This document shows positions 10,938 to 23,461 of a stretch of DNA of 64,000 nucleotides, piece after piece. Positions within the stretch are counted from its first letter, which is position 1. Every line of letters starts with the position of its first letter. Both the position numbers and the translations under genes were made by a program. Source of the DNA: Purpureocillium takamizusanense (taxonomy: Eukaryota; Ascomycota; Sordariomycetes; Hypocreales; Ophiocordycipitaceae). The notes below the pieces were generated by a model that was not told where the DNA came from, searched no databases, and saw only the letters and a list, made by a program, of their open reading frames with translations. The DNA is taken from the NCBI RefSeq assembly GCF_022605165.1, contig NC_063071.1, positions 434,001 to 498,000 of the forward strand, written 5' to 3'.

Positions 10938-12227
10938 TCAAAAATTGCTGTCATTCTCGAGAATCTGGAAGAGGACAGTGTTCTTGACGAGGCACTCGGA
11001 CTGGCCGTTGCAGCCGAGCCTCTCCCTCGTCACGTCGCGGTCGGCGCCAGCGCCGCTGCTGCTGCTGTAGCCGTGCATCTCGGCGATGATCTGCGCCGCG
11101 GCGTTGCAGGACATCTCCATGGGCGACCCAAAGGCCTGGTCGCCCGCCGGGGACAGCGGGTGAGGCCCGCTCGAGGACGGTGTGACGGCCCCCGGGCTCG
11201 GGCCGACGGTGGAGGAGGGGCTGTTGGCGCGCGAGTCGGTGCCGGACGAGGCGGCGGGCAGGGCGCACTGGGTGCGGCCGTCGCAGCAGCCCTGCTGGAC
11301 GCTGGCCGACGCCAGGACGTCGAGCTTGTCAAAGGGCGTGACGGGCGGGAGCGCATAGTGCGTGGCCCCAGCCGAGGCTGCCGGGTGGTAGCCCGGAGCA
11401 TGAGGACTGTGGTTGTTGTTGTTGTGTGATGTAGTGCTGCTGCCGTGAGACGGACGGCACCCGTCGCCGTCCCCTTGCCTTGCCGGCGGCGGCTCCTCGG
11501 CCTTGACAGAGGCGGCGGCCGCGTCACCGTCGGCTTGCTGCTGCTGACGACCCTGCCAGCGGACGCTCTCGAGGGCCCTGGCAGCGTCGTGCTCCTGCGA
11601 GGACTGCAGAAAGGCCTCGACGTCGGCGTCAGAGGCGCCCATGCGGGCGAGCATGGCGCGCAGGCGGGCGTTCTCGAGGGCGACGGTGCGGGCAGCCGTC
11701 TGCATCTCGAGCGTGGCCTCGACGCGGTGCTTCTCGTACTCGTGGACCTTGCGCTCGAGGCCCTCGACGTACTCCTTTCGGCGAGCGCGCGAGCGGCGCT
11801 GGTTCTCGCGTATGCGTATGGCCGAGGCCGATGTCGACGCAGCGGCGTTGGCTCCTGTCGTCGTTGTCTGCGGGTGCGGAGAGAGACAGTTGAGTTAGTG
11901 CTTCAGCCCATGTGTATAGCATGCATGCGTGCAGTGGCGACATCGGCGGCATCCAAGGGTACGTGCAACCCGCCGGAAGGGGGGCCGTGTCATGATACTT
12001 CGAGAGTGACCGCGTGCATGCAGGTGTGCTTGTGTGTGTGTGTGTGCGTGTGATCGTTGACGAGCATGTCACTGCTTTGCAGCAGCGCATGCACGCACAA
12101 ACACACACACACTCCCCCCAATAGAGTTGCACGGATGGAATGACAGACGAAAAGGAAACCGGCTTACCTTTGCCCCCGCCATGATTGTCCCGCAAAAGCC
12201 CTCGCTCTCTTTGATCTTGAGACCCAT
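10938..12227 (-). CDS. bZIP transcription factor
   Basis: Two exons (12168-12227 and 10938-11867) with a long 300-nt intron (donor GTAAGC, branch CACTAAC, acceptor CGCAG) give 329 residues. The basic region follows a short Ala/Thr-rich N-terminus and reads I-R-E-N-Q-R-R-S-R-A-R-R-K-E-Y, the N-x7-R core of bZIP proteins, and runs into a leucine-zipper helix. The rest is Ser/Pro/Gly-rich with a short conserved C-terminal block around A-A-Q-I-I-A-E-M and a C-x5-C near the end. It is a nuclear DNA-binding regulator; the target pathway cannot be told. The start could instead be the inner ATG at 12182. The intron carries a TG/CA microsatellite. Confidence 0.8.
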
Positions 12228-13492
12228 TGGCGAACAAGCAAGCTGCGGTGCAGAGCGATCTCGTCAGAGGAAGGAAAAAAAGGTTGGTTGTGGTGTGGAG
12301 GGGATGGGAGGGGGGATTTTGGGCCAACAATTTCACCACGACGAGGCAGCGGAAGAAAAAAAAATGACTTGCATGTTGTCGGTGGAGCTGCTACTGCTGC
12401 TTCTGGAGCATGACCCCATCCAAGGCTCTTCGGGGGGGGGTTAGCGGGGATGACAGCGCGTGCGCGGCACAGACAGAGGCAGACCCTCCCAGTGCCGGCA
12501 ACCGGGCCCCAAGGGTCCAGTGGGCCAGAAGGTTTTTGCTTCGGCAGCGTATTTCCAGGGGCTGTGATTTGACGCTGGAGCGCGCGCGTTGGAGATCCCA
12601 GTGGAGGATCCAGCTGAGCCATCTGTGGCTGGCACTCGGTCCTGAGCCGCCGCAGGGGCACGCCGCACGTCCCACTCTAGCCCATGTATGTCACTCAACT
12701 CCTCCACGTCACTCATGCCGGTCTACCCTGGGGCTCTCGGAAGCATCTGCAAGAACCCAGCTCAGCTCGACCAACGCGATCTAGCCCTATTGTTATAGTC
12801 ATAATTGCATTTCAACCATTCTCCTGAATGGTATTCATTTCATTGCTACCCGATAAGGCCAACGGCGTACTTCGTAAGTACGAAGCAGGCTGTTCTACGA
12901 TCCTACCTTCGCCTCGCTGTGATGGCCTTCAAAACTGCTACTAAACTCCACCTGTGATTGCTGCGGAATTACGATGGCCCTTCGTAAAGAGGCGAGAGAG
13001 GAGGGAGCAAAAGTGAAATGCCCGATAGCATGTTGTTCTACCCGTCCTTTGAAATAGTTCAGAAATGAAGAAACTCCCGATGCTCTCATCATTCGCGTCC
13101 AAGGCGAACCTAGGGCCCCTGCACAGCGAAGTGGCCACCCATGTACAGGACAATCAGTGTCGAATGACTTGGGGCCGACAGTCGCGGCGAGCGTGCAGCT
13201 TTGACGGACGCGAATTTTATGCCGTAACACGCACCTACAAAGGCATTCACATCTCTTGATGAAGCCAGTAAATATGTTGCTTGTGCAAGGCTGTCAGACC
13301 TCATCCTAGACTACGGAAACATGCTCCTCAATGAGGGCACACCTGGAGCATCACAAACGCCAGCCAAATCGAATCAATGTTCGCTCCACCATCCTACGAG
13401 TCTATCGATGGATCGAGCCTGGGTATCATAGCAATTCTGGTTCAAGCACCCCCCTCAACCTTCATGGACCGCGTCAACCTCATTAGCGAGCA
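12228..13492. other. Intergenic region upstream of the bZIP gene
   Basis: About 1.27 kb with no supported gene. It holds the bZIP promoter and the 3' flank of TAF11. Confidence 0.45.
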
Positions 13493-14526
13493 TCACTTGA
13501 AGAGCCGCCTGCCGGTCCGCGTTGAGAACCGCTCCACGCCGTCCCCCTGCTGCGCGTGCCACAGCTGCTGCATGCCCACGCCGCGGCTTTCCCCGCCCGT
13601 CCTGTACCGCCTCCACGCCTCCCGCAGATGGTCCGGCCGGAGGGGCCCGCACTTCACCTCTGGCTCCTCCTCGCCCGCCGCGTCCTTGGCCGACGGAGGC
13701 GGCGTTGGGAGGTCGCTCTGCTTTTCGCCTGCCGTGATCCACTCGGCCTGCACGTTGCGCGCCGACTCGATGATTTCTCCCGCAAACAGCTTGGCCACGG
13801 CCTTGACCGCCGTGCTGACCATTTGCGGAACCGATTGTGACACCGTAGCGTTTACCACCTGCAACAAAAGAGTCAGTACTTTAATGGCTGCGCATGAAAC
13901 GCGGCGGTGAAACCGACCCTTTTCACGACGGCGTCCGACAGCTTGGCCGCTCGCCACAGCTCGTATCGGTTGTACTGCTCGCTGTCGAAAGCCTCAACGA
14001 GCATGGCGCGCAGCCGAATCTCCTCCTGCTTCTGCTCCTGTGTCCGTGCGACGCCCTCTTCAAGGGCCATTTCCTGGTTTTCGTCATCGTCGTCGTCGTC
14101 GGCTGCGTCCTTGTCGCCGCCGCCGCCCTGGCCGCTGACCGTCGTGGGTGCCTTGCCGCCGACGAGGCTGGGCGTCTGCTCGGCCGACTCGTCGCCGGGT
14201 CGAGGGTTCTTGGCCTTGCGGCCGCGCTTCTTCTTGGGCGCGCCATTGGCAGTGACGCCACTAGCCGCACTGCCGCTGACGATGGACGTGGCGTCGACTG
14301 ACGGGGACCGCGCATACGGCGACCGGCCTCCCTCGGGGGGGAAGGACGTTTGCCGCAAGGGGTGAATGGGGCCCGAAGACTGCGAGAGGTTGGAGGGCTT
14401 CCGGCGCTTGACCGGCGGGGCGTTGACGTCGAGGGTCGAAGAGCGTTTCTTGTTGGGGAGCTGGGCGGGAGATGGGTTGGGTGGCGACATGGCCAGCGGC
14501 GACGAGGCGTAGGGCGGCGACGCCAT
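13493..14526 (-). CDS. TAF11: TFIID subunit TAF11
   Basis: Two exons (13918-14526 and 13493-13858) with a 59-nt intron (donor GTCGGT, branch TACTGAC, acceptor TTGCAG) give 324 residues. The N-terminal half is disordered, Ser/Pro-rich and basic (a patch with K-K-K-R-G-R-K), then acidic. The TAFII28 histone fold begins around M-L-V-E-A-F and continues through Q-Y-N-R-Y-E-L-W-R. It crosses the splice joint at V-V-K-R-V-V-N-A-T-V and goes on to Q-S-V-P-Q-M-V. TAF11 pairs with TAF13 through this fold inside TFIID and contacts TBP/TFIIA at RNA polymerase II promoters. The donor is not the commonest type, but the join restores a continuous fold. Confidence 0.92.
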
Positions 14527-15625
14527 GGGGCGGGAGGCAAGATACGTCGTGCGCTAGATGCGCGTCGGGAAGGATGCGTTCCTCTGCTTGAAGCTGGTGG
14601 AAGACCTGTCGGTGCACCCTCTGTGGGAGAAAGAGCTGCACAACCGCGGTGGGTGGATGGCGGAGGGAGAGAAGCCGTGGCCGGGTGGATGTCCGATCCG
14701 ATGTGGAGGTGGTTGATGCTCGCCTCAGCAAACACGTTCAGCCAGGAGAGCAAGCAGGGTACGTCGGGTGGTAGCTGCCAACTGCCAGGCGCCAAGTCAC
14801 ATGACCGCCCACTAAGCGGCGCGACTGCGAGTCTCACGCACGCGGGCAGCAGGCGGTCTTGGGGTACATGCATTTGACCGCCGAGACAGGTCCAGCCACG
14901 TTTGCCCGATAAGATAACGACTCGAACCCATGAGCAGCCACCAGAGCGAATCATTGACAGGCCGCCGCTTTCCGGGCGAATTGTTTTCATTGTTCCTTTT
15001 GAGCTTGTTTCCTGCTCCCTTGATGCCCATACGATACGTAGGTGAATGTATGCATAATGCGCGCACCCGCGTGTTTGCATCAAGCCGTTGCGGCCTTGTG
15101 CCACCTGAACACCACTTGCACCAACCGTGACGAACTGATAGGCGAGCGTGGATCGGGCTGCGCTAGCATGATCAGGTGCTGCAGGTACCGGCTCGGTACC
15201 TGACATGGTTGTACCTCATCGACCCGGGGCGGGCGGGCTTCCGTCCCTCCTTCCTCATGTAAGAAATTCCCGTCGCACCCCGCAATCCCTTCCAAAGCCG
15301 ACGCCGTGCCACCGCCGAACGCCGACGTCGCTTGTGGCCCTGAGCCTCGCATCCTTCTTTTTTCTCTCAACTCGTCACCCATCCCGACTCCCTTCCCGAC
15401 TCCCGAAAAACAAGGGGCCGCTCGTATATACAATTCCCTTCTTCATCTCGCCTACCGTCCCTCGTCTACGGCACATAATTCCTTGGAGCGGCCATCTCAT
15501 CGTGCGTCTTGTCGCCCCTGTCGCTCGCCGCTCCGTGCCGCGCCGCGCCGAGCAGCATCACCAAATCGTTAACTCCGGGCGGATTGATAGACGTCGTAGC
15601 ATATTAAAGAGACAGCACGCCAGCA
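14527..15625. other. Divergent promoter region TAF11 / GTP cyclohydrolase I
   Basis: About 1.1 kb with no supported gene. The last 300 bp before 15626 are pyrimidine-rich, as is common in fungal 5' leaders. Confidence 0.45.
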
Positions 15626-16869
15626 ATGGCGCAGACCGAAGACGTCGACATGGCCGCGACCACCAAGAAGCGCTCCCTCGACTCGGCCAGCGTCTCAGGC
15701 TCCTCCACCAGCGACGAGTCCACGCGCAAGCGCCGCCGCAACAGGAACAAGAACCGCAAGTCCGGCAGCCCCAACGGCGACGTCGCCGTCGTCAATGGCG
15801 CCGCCTCGGCGCGCCGCCCCAGCGCTTTTGACCAGCGCCGCAACAGCCTGGGCAAGGCCGCACGCGACCCCCGGGACGAACCGCCCCCCAAGAAGCGCGC
15901 CCCCGTCGCAGGCCAGGGCCAAAAGGTCCGCCCGCCGAGCCCCGTCATCGACTATGACGGCCTGAGCAGGCCGAGTAAGCTATAGCCTGTTCCCCGTGGA
16001 AGATAGTCCATGTCGAAACATTGTTGCTCGAGTCATCGCTTGCTAACACCCGTCGCTCCCAGCCCGAGGCACGCGCCAACGCCGAGAGGAAGACCCCGAG
16101 CAGGCTGAGAAGCGCCTTGACAAGATGCGCGGCGCCGTGCGCACCCTCCTCGAGTGTGTCGGCGAGGACCCGGACCGCGAGGGCCTCCTCGACACGCCTT
16201 CGCGTTACGCAAAGGCCCTTCTTTTCCTCACAAAGGGCTACCAGGTCAACGTCGAGGACATTGTCAACAACGCCCTCTTCCACGAGGGCCACAACGAGAT
16301 GGTCATTGTCAAGGACATTGAGATTCACAGCCTTTGCGAGCACCACCTCGTGCCCTTCATCGGCAAGGTACGTTTCCCCCCCCTGCGTCCCCGCCCAAAC
16401 AGCCATGGGCGGTCAGTCCATGGCAGGCTCTCGCGCTTGAGACCCACGCCCTATGCTCTGCTCGTCTCGTCCCCGGCTTGTGTGACTTTTCGCCGCCGCC
16501 GCCGCCGCCGCCGCCGCTCTCCAATTTCTCGCAACTGCTGACTCACCCGCGCGTATGCAGATGCACATCGGCTACATCCCCTCCGACACCGTCATCGGCC
16601 TCTCCAAGCTGCCCCGCATCGCCGAGATGTACGCCCGCCGCCTGCAGATCCAGGAGCGCCTTACCAAGGAGGTCGCCCACGCCATCATGGAGATCCTCAA
16701 GCCCCAGGGCGTCGCCGTCGTCATGGAGTCGAGCCACCTCTGCATGGTCATGCGCGGCGTCCAGCAGACGTCGACCTCCACAATCACCAGCTGCGTCCTC
16801 GGCTGCTTCGAGCGCAAGTCCAAGACGCGCAACGAATTTCTCAGCCTCGTTGGCGTCAACCGCACATGA
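15626..16869 (+). CDS. FOL2: GTP cyclohydrolase I
   Basis: Three exons (15626-15974, 16063-16367, 16561-16869) give 320 residues. The enzyme converts GTP to 7,8-dihydroneopterin triphosphate, the first step of folate (and tetrahydropterin) synthesis, in the cytosol. The catalytic domain starts near residue 130 ([13 protein letters not shown]). Zinc ligands are visible: Cys208 and His211 in L-C-E-H-H, and Cys279 in [10 protein letters not shown]. The second splice joint restores V-P-F-I-G-K-M-H-I-G-Y. An N-terminal extension of about 110 residues is Ser/Lys/Arg-rich, with a nuclear-localisation-like basic run near residue 35; such extensions are usual in filamentous fungi. Intron 2 contains a CCG microsatellite. 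Confidence 0.95.
16491..16517 (+). repeat. (CCG)9 microsatellite in FOL2 intron 2
   Basis: Nine or so uninterrupted CCG units lie inside the 193-nt second intron of the GTP cyclohydrolase gene, about 45 nt before the acceptor. Confidence 0.85.
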
Positions 16870-17976
16870 GCTCCTCGACGCGTCTTGCTGCCCGCTGTTC
16901 CTGTACCTGGCGCATGTCTTCTTTTCCCATTCAACAATCCATTCAACCATCCATCCACCTAAACGCATCAACGCACGTGTTGGACCACATTCACCAATCT
17001 AGCTATCTCTGCATTTTCGGCGGCGTTTTGCTTTTTTAAAGACACGGACAAACAGCCTTTATCCTCTGACAACGAATGCGACCAGGATCGACGAGCGGTT
17101 CTTCCCCCCTCGTCTTCGTCTGCTGGTTTTCTTCTTTTTCTTTTCTTCTGCTGGGTATGTGTGCGCTTTCGCAAAAGAATCAAGAAAGAGGGGGGGTGGG
17201 GAGGGGGGAAAGAGAGCGAGAGAGACCATGTGCATTCAACAACCTGAACTTGGTCGGCCACGACGACGATGACAACGAACGACAATGGTGTTTACGTGTT
17301 TTTGCTGTTATTCTTCACACACACACACACACACATCATGTAACGAACACGCGGTCTGGGAGGCGGCGCCGGCGCAGGCGGCGGTGGAGAGCGGTGGATG
17401 GAGGAAGGGCCCGGGCTGCTGCCGGAGACAGACAGCCACTGCAGGTCGAACTGAACTGCCGATGCCCAGACATCACCGCCGCCGCCACGGCCACCAGCGA
17501 ACAACCCGCGCGGCTGGTCTGCATACACGTATAGACTTCCTGGGCTCAACGCCCTGAAGAGAGAGAGAGAGAGAGCGGGCTTGAGAAAGAATCCGAAGCG
17601 CGAAGTCGCGACAGAAATGACATCACATCAAAGAGGGAACATGACGTGCCTATTCATCCCACCGTCCGTTGCGATGCGATGCGACGTAATGCAGTGCAAC
17701 CCGAGGCATTTGGAGTCATCCACTAAGCACGTACCAACTGCGTCACTTGTGACTGTGTGTGACTGTATTCCCCCCCTTCTCTGAGAAACGCCTCGTCTAG
17801 CCATGACATGGCACGCGAACTAATGTTACATTTTCCCTTTGGTACATTCCTTGTCAAGCAAGCAAGCAGCCGGCAATGATCTGCGCCATCACACCATCTT
17901 CCCTGAAAGATGGAAACAAACCTGAGAGAAAGATGGACGCCTCCCGTGACTCCCTGAAACGCAACTTCCACTTTAA
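16870..17976. other. Convergent intergenic region with CA and GA microsatellites
   Basis: 3' flanks of FOL2 and of the KDM5 gene. It holds a (CA) run at about 17316-17334 and a (GA) run at about 17558-17575. No gene is recognised. Confidence 0.5.
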
Positions 17977-20900
17977 CTACTCACCATCCAACAGCGCGTC
18001 CATGCCATTTCTCTCGCTCTCGAGAGATTCCGCCGTAACGGGGCCGTTCGCGACGCTCTCCTTCTTCTTCTGCTCGTCTTCATCGTCCTGGTTCGTCATG
18101 TCCTTGAACATCTGGTCCACGTTCCCCTGATCATGCTTCATCATGTCGTCTTCCGCGCCGCCAGGAGTCATGGACCGATCCTGGGTGCTCATGGATCTGC
18201 GGTTTGAGCCCCATACATTTCCGCCAAAAATCTTCTCGGCCTCTCTCCTCCCCGCTTCCGTGCGGCCGAAGATCTCGAGGGCCTTGCTCTTCCCAGCCTC
18301 CGTCTGCAGGTCCATGGGGTCTTCCTCTTCCTCTCCTTGCAACAGGCGCTCTTCCAATGACATAATAGAGCCATCCATGAGCAAATGAGATCCGAACCCA
18401 GGATGCAGAATGGTGGTGCCAGCCAATTTCGCCCTGTCTTTGTCCATCGGCGACGGCAGCTTCCCACCGTGGTCGCCCGATGGCCCTGCCGTGTCCAAAC
18501 CACCTGTGTGAGGGGCTCTGGAGTAGAACGCCGGACCGCCATAGGCAGAATTATTGGATGGAGGCAGAATGACCCCAGGATTCGTGTGCGAGGCGGCGGC
18601 AGCAGCTTCGGCGTTTGCCGCCTTCCGGCGCAAGCTATTCGCCTTGCCCCTGGCGTGCTCGGGTAGGTCGTCTGGGTTGTCCACACCGTATTCAGCAAGC
18701 ATCTTCTGCAGCTTGGTGGGCCGGGGCTTGCGAGTGCTCAGTGACACCTCCAGAATTGGCGGCGGCTCGGGTGCGACGGGGCACCACCTATGGAGTTCTT
18801 GCCGGAAAAAGTTGGTCTCGTAGGCGAGAAGCACTTCGGCGCCTTCGAGCTTTCGGAGGTAGAATCGCTGCGTCTCTGCTTCCGCCTCGGTGGAGAGAAG
18901 AGGATTGCAGTAGCGCGCAATGCGATCTCGAAAGGTCTGTGCGTTGTCGATGATGCGCGAGAGAACGTCCTCTTCATCGGGTTGGAACGGCAGGGCCGAG
19001 ATCTCGTCGGACAGGGCCACGAGGTCTTCAAGCTTGGGTCTCGCAGCGTCCCGAGGTATCTTCATCCGCCAGTCGCAGATCGGGCACGTGTACTTGTCGT
19101 CCTCCTTGACCTTCCCTCGCGCGATCTTCAAACACTTGTAATGGTACCTGTTGCGCCGTGTTAGCTGTTGGCTGAGCCAGTATCTCGTAGTGTTTCACTT
19201 ACCACTCATGGCAGAGTTCGCACTCAATCATCATGCCAGCCTCAATCTTTCTGCAAATGCAAAAGACTTGCCTGGCGCGAGGATCTTCCCAGCGATTGCC
19301 ACCTTGCTCGGGGCTGGCCTCCCGCGACACCGGCTCACCGGGAAGCCGGGGAGTGTCGTTGTCCACATCGAAACAGTCCGAGTTACGGTCTAGGACATAC
19401 TCGAGGTGGCTCTTGAGAATGTGGAGCGGCGCGTTGGATTTTCCAAACAGCTTCTTGCCTTTGCGCATCCAATCCTCGTGCCTCTTCTTCTCATTCTCCA
19501 AGTCGAGCGTGCCGTTGGGTTTCGAATTCAGGTCCTCCAGCTTCTTAGAAATTTCAACCGCTTCCGAATACTTTGGTCGCTTCGAGTAGTCCGGATTGCG
19601 ACATCTTTCCGTGATGTCGAGAATCTGACGGTGCGCCTCACGCTGCTTGTGAAGAATCTGGTCGACGCTAGCTAACGTCTCCCGCGAGACTGGAAGTGCG
19701 TTGACCTGCACTTGGTTGGAGAGGGCCTCCAGCTGAGGGTAATGGACAACCTCTGCATCGATGAGCTCCCGTGCTTTCCTCTCCCATGTCTCGCCGGCAA
19801 GCATCTGGTCGCAGTAGAATTTGAGATGGTCGTTGTAGCTCGGGATCTCAAGCCGCTTGCCCTCCTCAATGAGATCCTGGACTTCCTTCAGGGAAAGGAA
19901 AGCGCCACGGCTAGATCGGGCCTTTTCGTTCCAGCGCATCTGCTCCTGCACTCTCGAAAGTCTGTCGACCTCGGGCGTGTCCACGTTAAAGCCACGACCC
20001 TCCTCGAGGAGCTCTTCGACCGTCTCCATGGACATGCTGTTGCTATTCTCGAGGGCGGCTGCGGCCCGCACCTGGAACTCCTTAACGGCGGTTGCCCGCT
20101 CCTGGAGCTGCGCAATCTCCGGGCAGTCGAAGCCGATATGTTCCGCTTCTCTCAAAAGCCGATAGATGTTGGACACGTTGCGCGATTCGCGCTCTTTCTG
20201 GTCCTGGTAGGAGTTGCCGATCGACTTTCGCATGCCGCTCTGCCAGGCCCGCTCGTTTTTGCGCCGGTTCTGTTGCTTTCGCACAATATAGTTCGTCGCT
20301 TCCTCGACCCATTCGTTGCATCTGTCGACAAACTCCTTAAGAATCGGCAACGATGCCAAGTCGTATGGAATGCGTTCACCTTCATGAAGTAAGGTGCGGA
20401 GAGTTTTTAGCGACGGCGTGGCTTCTTCCTCGAGTGTCTTGGCGTACTTTTCTTCCCATAGCTCTGGGGTGCGAGCCTTTTCGACGACTTTGTCATGAGC
20501 CGCGGTCATATCGTCTTCGGTCTTGCGGTAGATCAGGGTATGACCCTCGCCGGTGAGTCTCTGTTGCTCGGTCATCTCGCAGCAGGGGTGTGTTCCGGCG
20601 TGAAGAATGCACACGACCTTGCCGGATCGCTGGCACTTGAAGCGTGACAGGTATGCGAACGCCTTGCAGTAGCTGCAGCATTGTTCGTCCTCATCGAGCA
20701 CGTCTTCGTCTTCGACCTTGTAAGTTAATGGGCAGTCACCTTCGCCCGGACTGCCCGAAAGGGGACATTTATGGGGTAACGCTTCTTCATGCTTGGCGAC
20801 GAAGTCTGCCCGCTGCGTCTTTTCACGTTTGTGAATGCGATCGAGGGCCGGAGCGAGCCACTTTGCCGTTTCTATGGTGAGGCTCGACGCGGCACTACCT

Positions 20901-23461
20901 TCCGCTGCGGTCCACAGCAGTTCGTCGTGAGAAAAGCATGGCTGGCGCCGGAAAGCCTGAGTCCTTTCGACGCTGGCGAGACCGAAAGGCTCCCAGTCGG
21001 AAGGTGCAAAATTGACAGCCTCGTTGAAGTTGAAGCCGTGGTTGAAACCAGCGTGGTAAGCCTGGGGGAATGTGATGACGAACTGCCCCGCCCTCTGGTC
21101 CAAGGCATACACGCGCACGCCGGCCTTCTTCAGCTGCTCCGGAGTGAGCAGGGTGACGAGCTGGAATAGCAGATCTGGTTGCGTTTCAAACAGCTCGGGC
21201 ACCGCTTCCTTCATCGCCTCCTCAAATTTCTCAGCGTCCTCGCCGGGAATGCCGTACCAGGTCTTCGTGGCACCGAAATGCTGATAGTTCGCCGAGTATG
21301 CGTAGTGATCCTCGTTATGCCAGCAGAAGGTGGAGAATATCATGCCGACGTACACCCAGGGTACTGTCATGCCCGAGATGTCCGACTTGATGTGCCTGAA
21401 AAGGCTGTCGGCGTGGAACGGAAGGACGTTGAGATTCCATGGGTCGGTCGCGTATGGGCTGTTGGGGTTCTTCTCAACCGTGGGAAAGCCCGAGCCGTGA
21501 GTTGTGCAGTGGATATCGGCGCCGTATTCCACCTCCACTGTTTCTTCCAAATCGGCAACGAGGCGCCAAAATTCAACCTCGACGTCCTCCTCTGTCACTG
21601 GTCGATGGCAATTGAGGGCGTGGTCGAAGGGCATCTTCTTCTCAAAGTAGCCCTGTTTGAAGTCGTTGGCCTTTTGTTGAAACTGTTTCAGCGAGTATAA
21701 ACCACCTTCTTCAAATCCGAACTGTCCGTCGCCGACGAGACACCTGGGACAGTTCCATTCGGCATCTGGTTTTCGCTTCAGAGGCGGATCCAGGCATAGA
21801 CCATGGTACGAATGGTCGCACGATTCACAGACGAGAAGAGAACCTGTATCATCGCCTTTCCCGCAAATCTCGCATTTGTCGCCAGCCGTGGGAGCCTCAT
21901 CGCGAGGAATTCGAGGAACAGAGGGTCTGAAAGGCGTCATGTGAGATCCCGCGACCGTTGGGACGGCCTCCTTCTTCAATCGCTTGCTCCGGCGACTGCT
22001 GCTCTCCCCGTCCTCCTTATCCGCGTCGGTATCCTTCCTCGCGGAGTCGGAGGAGCTGTCACAGCTCAGTTGCCGTTTGAGGGCGGCTGCAGCGGCGAGT
22101 CCGACCGGCCGAGTCTCTGGCGTGTTTTTGGCAGAGGAGCCCGGAGTATCAAACCTTTTCGGGTCCGGCGTGAAACTCTTTGTTTCGCCATTTGCGGCTC
22201 GGCTGGCGGCGCTAGATGCAGCGTTGACGGCAGTGAAGCCATTCGTATTGATAGCGGTAAAGCCTCCCGGCGTGCTCGCTGAAGTCGGTATCGGCGGAGC
22301 ATCAAGCATCGGCGTGTCCCGATCCGTCTCCTTCTTCAGGCTGCTGAAGCTGGACTGCAACGCATCAGACGCCTGCCGGGTGGGCGAGTCGCCTTTCGCG
22401 CTCGATGGTGTGTTTCCATTTGATCGCTTAGGCGGAGTTGGTGCCGGGCTCGGGGTCAACGGTCCACCGTACTCTTGCTCCAGCTGCTGGTGAACGCCGG
22501 GTTTGGCAAGGCGAAGATATTCTTCGTAGGGGCAGAGCCATCGCTGGTAAGAGTTCTTGAGTGACGTCGAGAGCGACGACATGATCTTCCCACTGTAGCC
22601 CAGGTCTCGACCGATCTCGGCCCATTTCTTGAGCTTGCAGACCTTGTCGAAGCCACCGCGAGACTCTACGGCCTTTTTCAGGCGATACAAATCCAGGGGC
22701 TTCTTGTCGACATAGGGCAGGCGAAGCAGGTGATTGCCCTGCTGCTTGTGAAACTTGGCCAGCCCGTCGAGGTAAGTCAGGTTGGCGCGGGTGCCTGCAG
22801 AAGAGGGACAGGGTCAGCACACGCCGTCGCACCACCTCCAGCATCAACACGGGGTCCGTGAGAAAAAACTTACTCCCTTCTACAGAATTGAGCTCCTGCT
22901 TTCGAGTCCGGAAATGAAACTTCTGTATCGACAACGTCAGACCATGCCAATGATGAGTGGGTGTTGCGCGCAAATGAGAAAACGTGAGCGAGACACGGGG
23001 CCTTCGACTACAGGTTCGAGATGGAGAGACCAGAGAGCGCATACCTCGGTATCAATTGCAAAGTCGGGATTCCATGAGTCCGGGGGTATGATTTTGCACA
23101 TGCCGTATTCAGATGCCTCTGGGGCAATCTTTTTGATGTATTCGAGCGGGTCGCGCCATTCTTCCTCATTCGGGCAGTATGTCGGGGCATCCGAGATGCC
23201 GTGCAGGCGGTCCTTCTTCTTGAGAGGCTCGCGCACCGCCGTGGGCTGGCCGCGACGTTCGACCGACGTCAGGTCCAGACTCGTGCTGACCATGGCGCTC
23301 AAGGGGACCGTCGTGTTGGCAGGGTGGTAGCCGTTGGTATTGACTTTGCGTTTTGGCCTCGTCGACGCCTGAGTCGGGGTTGATCTCGGGGCTGGGGAAT
23401 TGCGGGCGCTGGCATTTGTGCTGCTGGCGACGCCGCCGCCGGCGCTCGGGGCCGACACCAT
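17977..23461 (-). CDS. KDM5/JARID1 (Lid2-type) histone H3K4 demethylase
   Basis: Four exons (23045-23461, 22874-22922, 19203-22794, 17977-19147) give 1742 residues. Domains in order: JmjN about 91-132; ARID about 160-250; PHD1 about 463-509 (C-E-I-C ... C-P-R-C); JmjC with Fe(II) ligands His648, Glu650 and His736; a C5HC2 zinc finger; a long PLU-1-like helical region; PHD2 about 1334-1383, split by the third intron at Trp1353. This is the full JARID1 layout, for a nuclear enzyme that removes H3K4me3/me2 with Fe(II) and 2-oxoglutarate. The second exon is only 49 nt, but supplies the conserved R-T-R-K-Q-E-L-N link between JmjN and ARID. The stop overlaps a perfect donor (G|GTGAGT), so the true 3' end might differ slightly. 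Confidence 0.95.

Noticed and set aside
13923..15206. 427-codon minus-strand frame across the TAF11 start
   Set aside because: Ser/Arg/Pro-rich alternate frame of TAF11 and its promoter; TAF11 itself is unambiguous in another frame.
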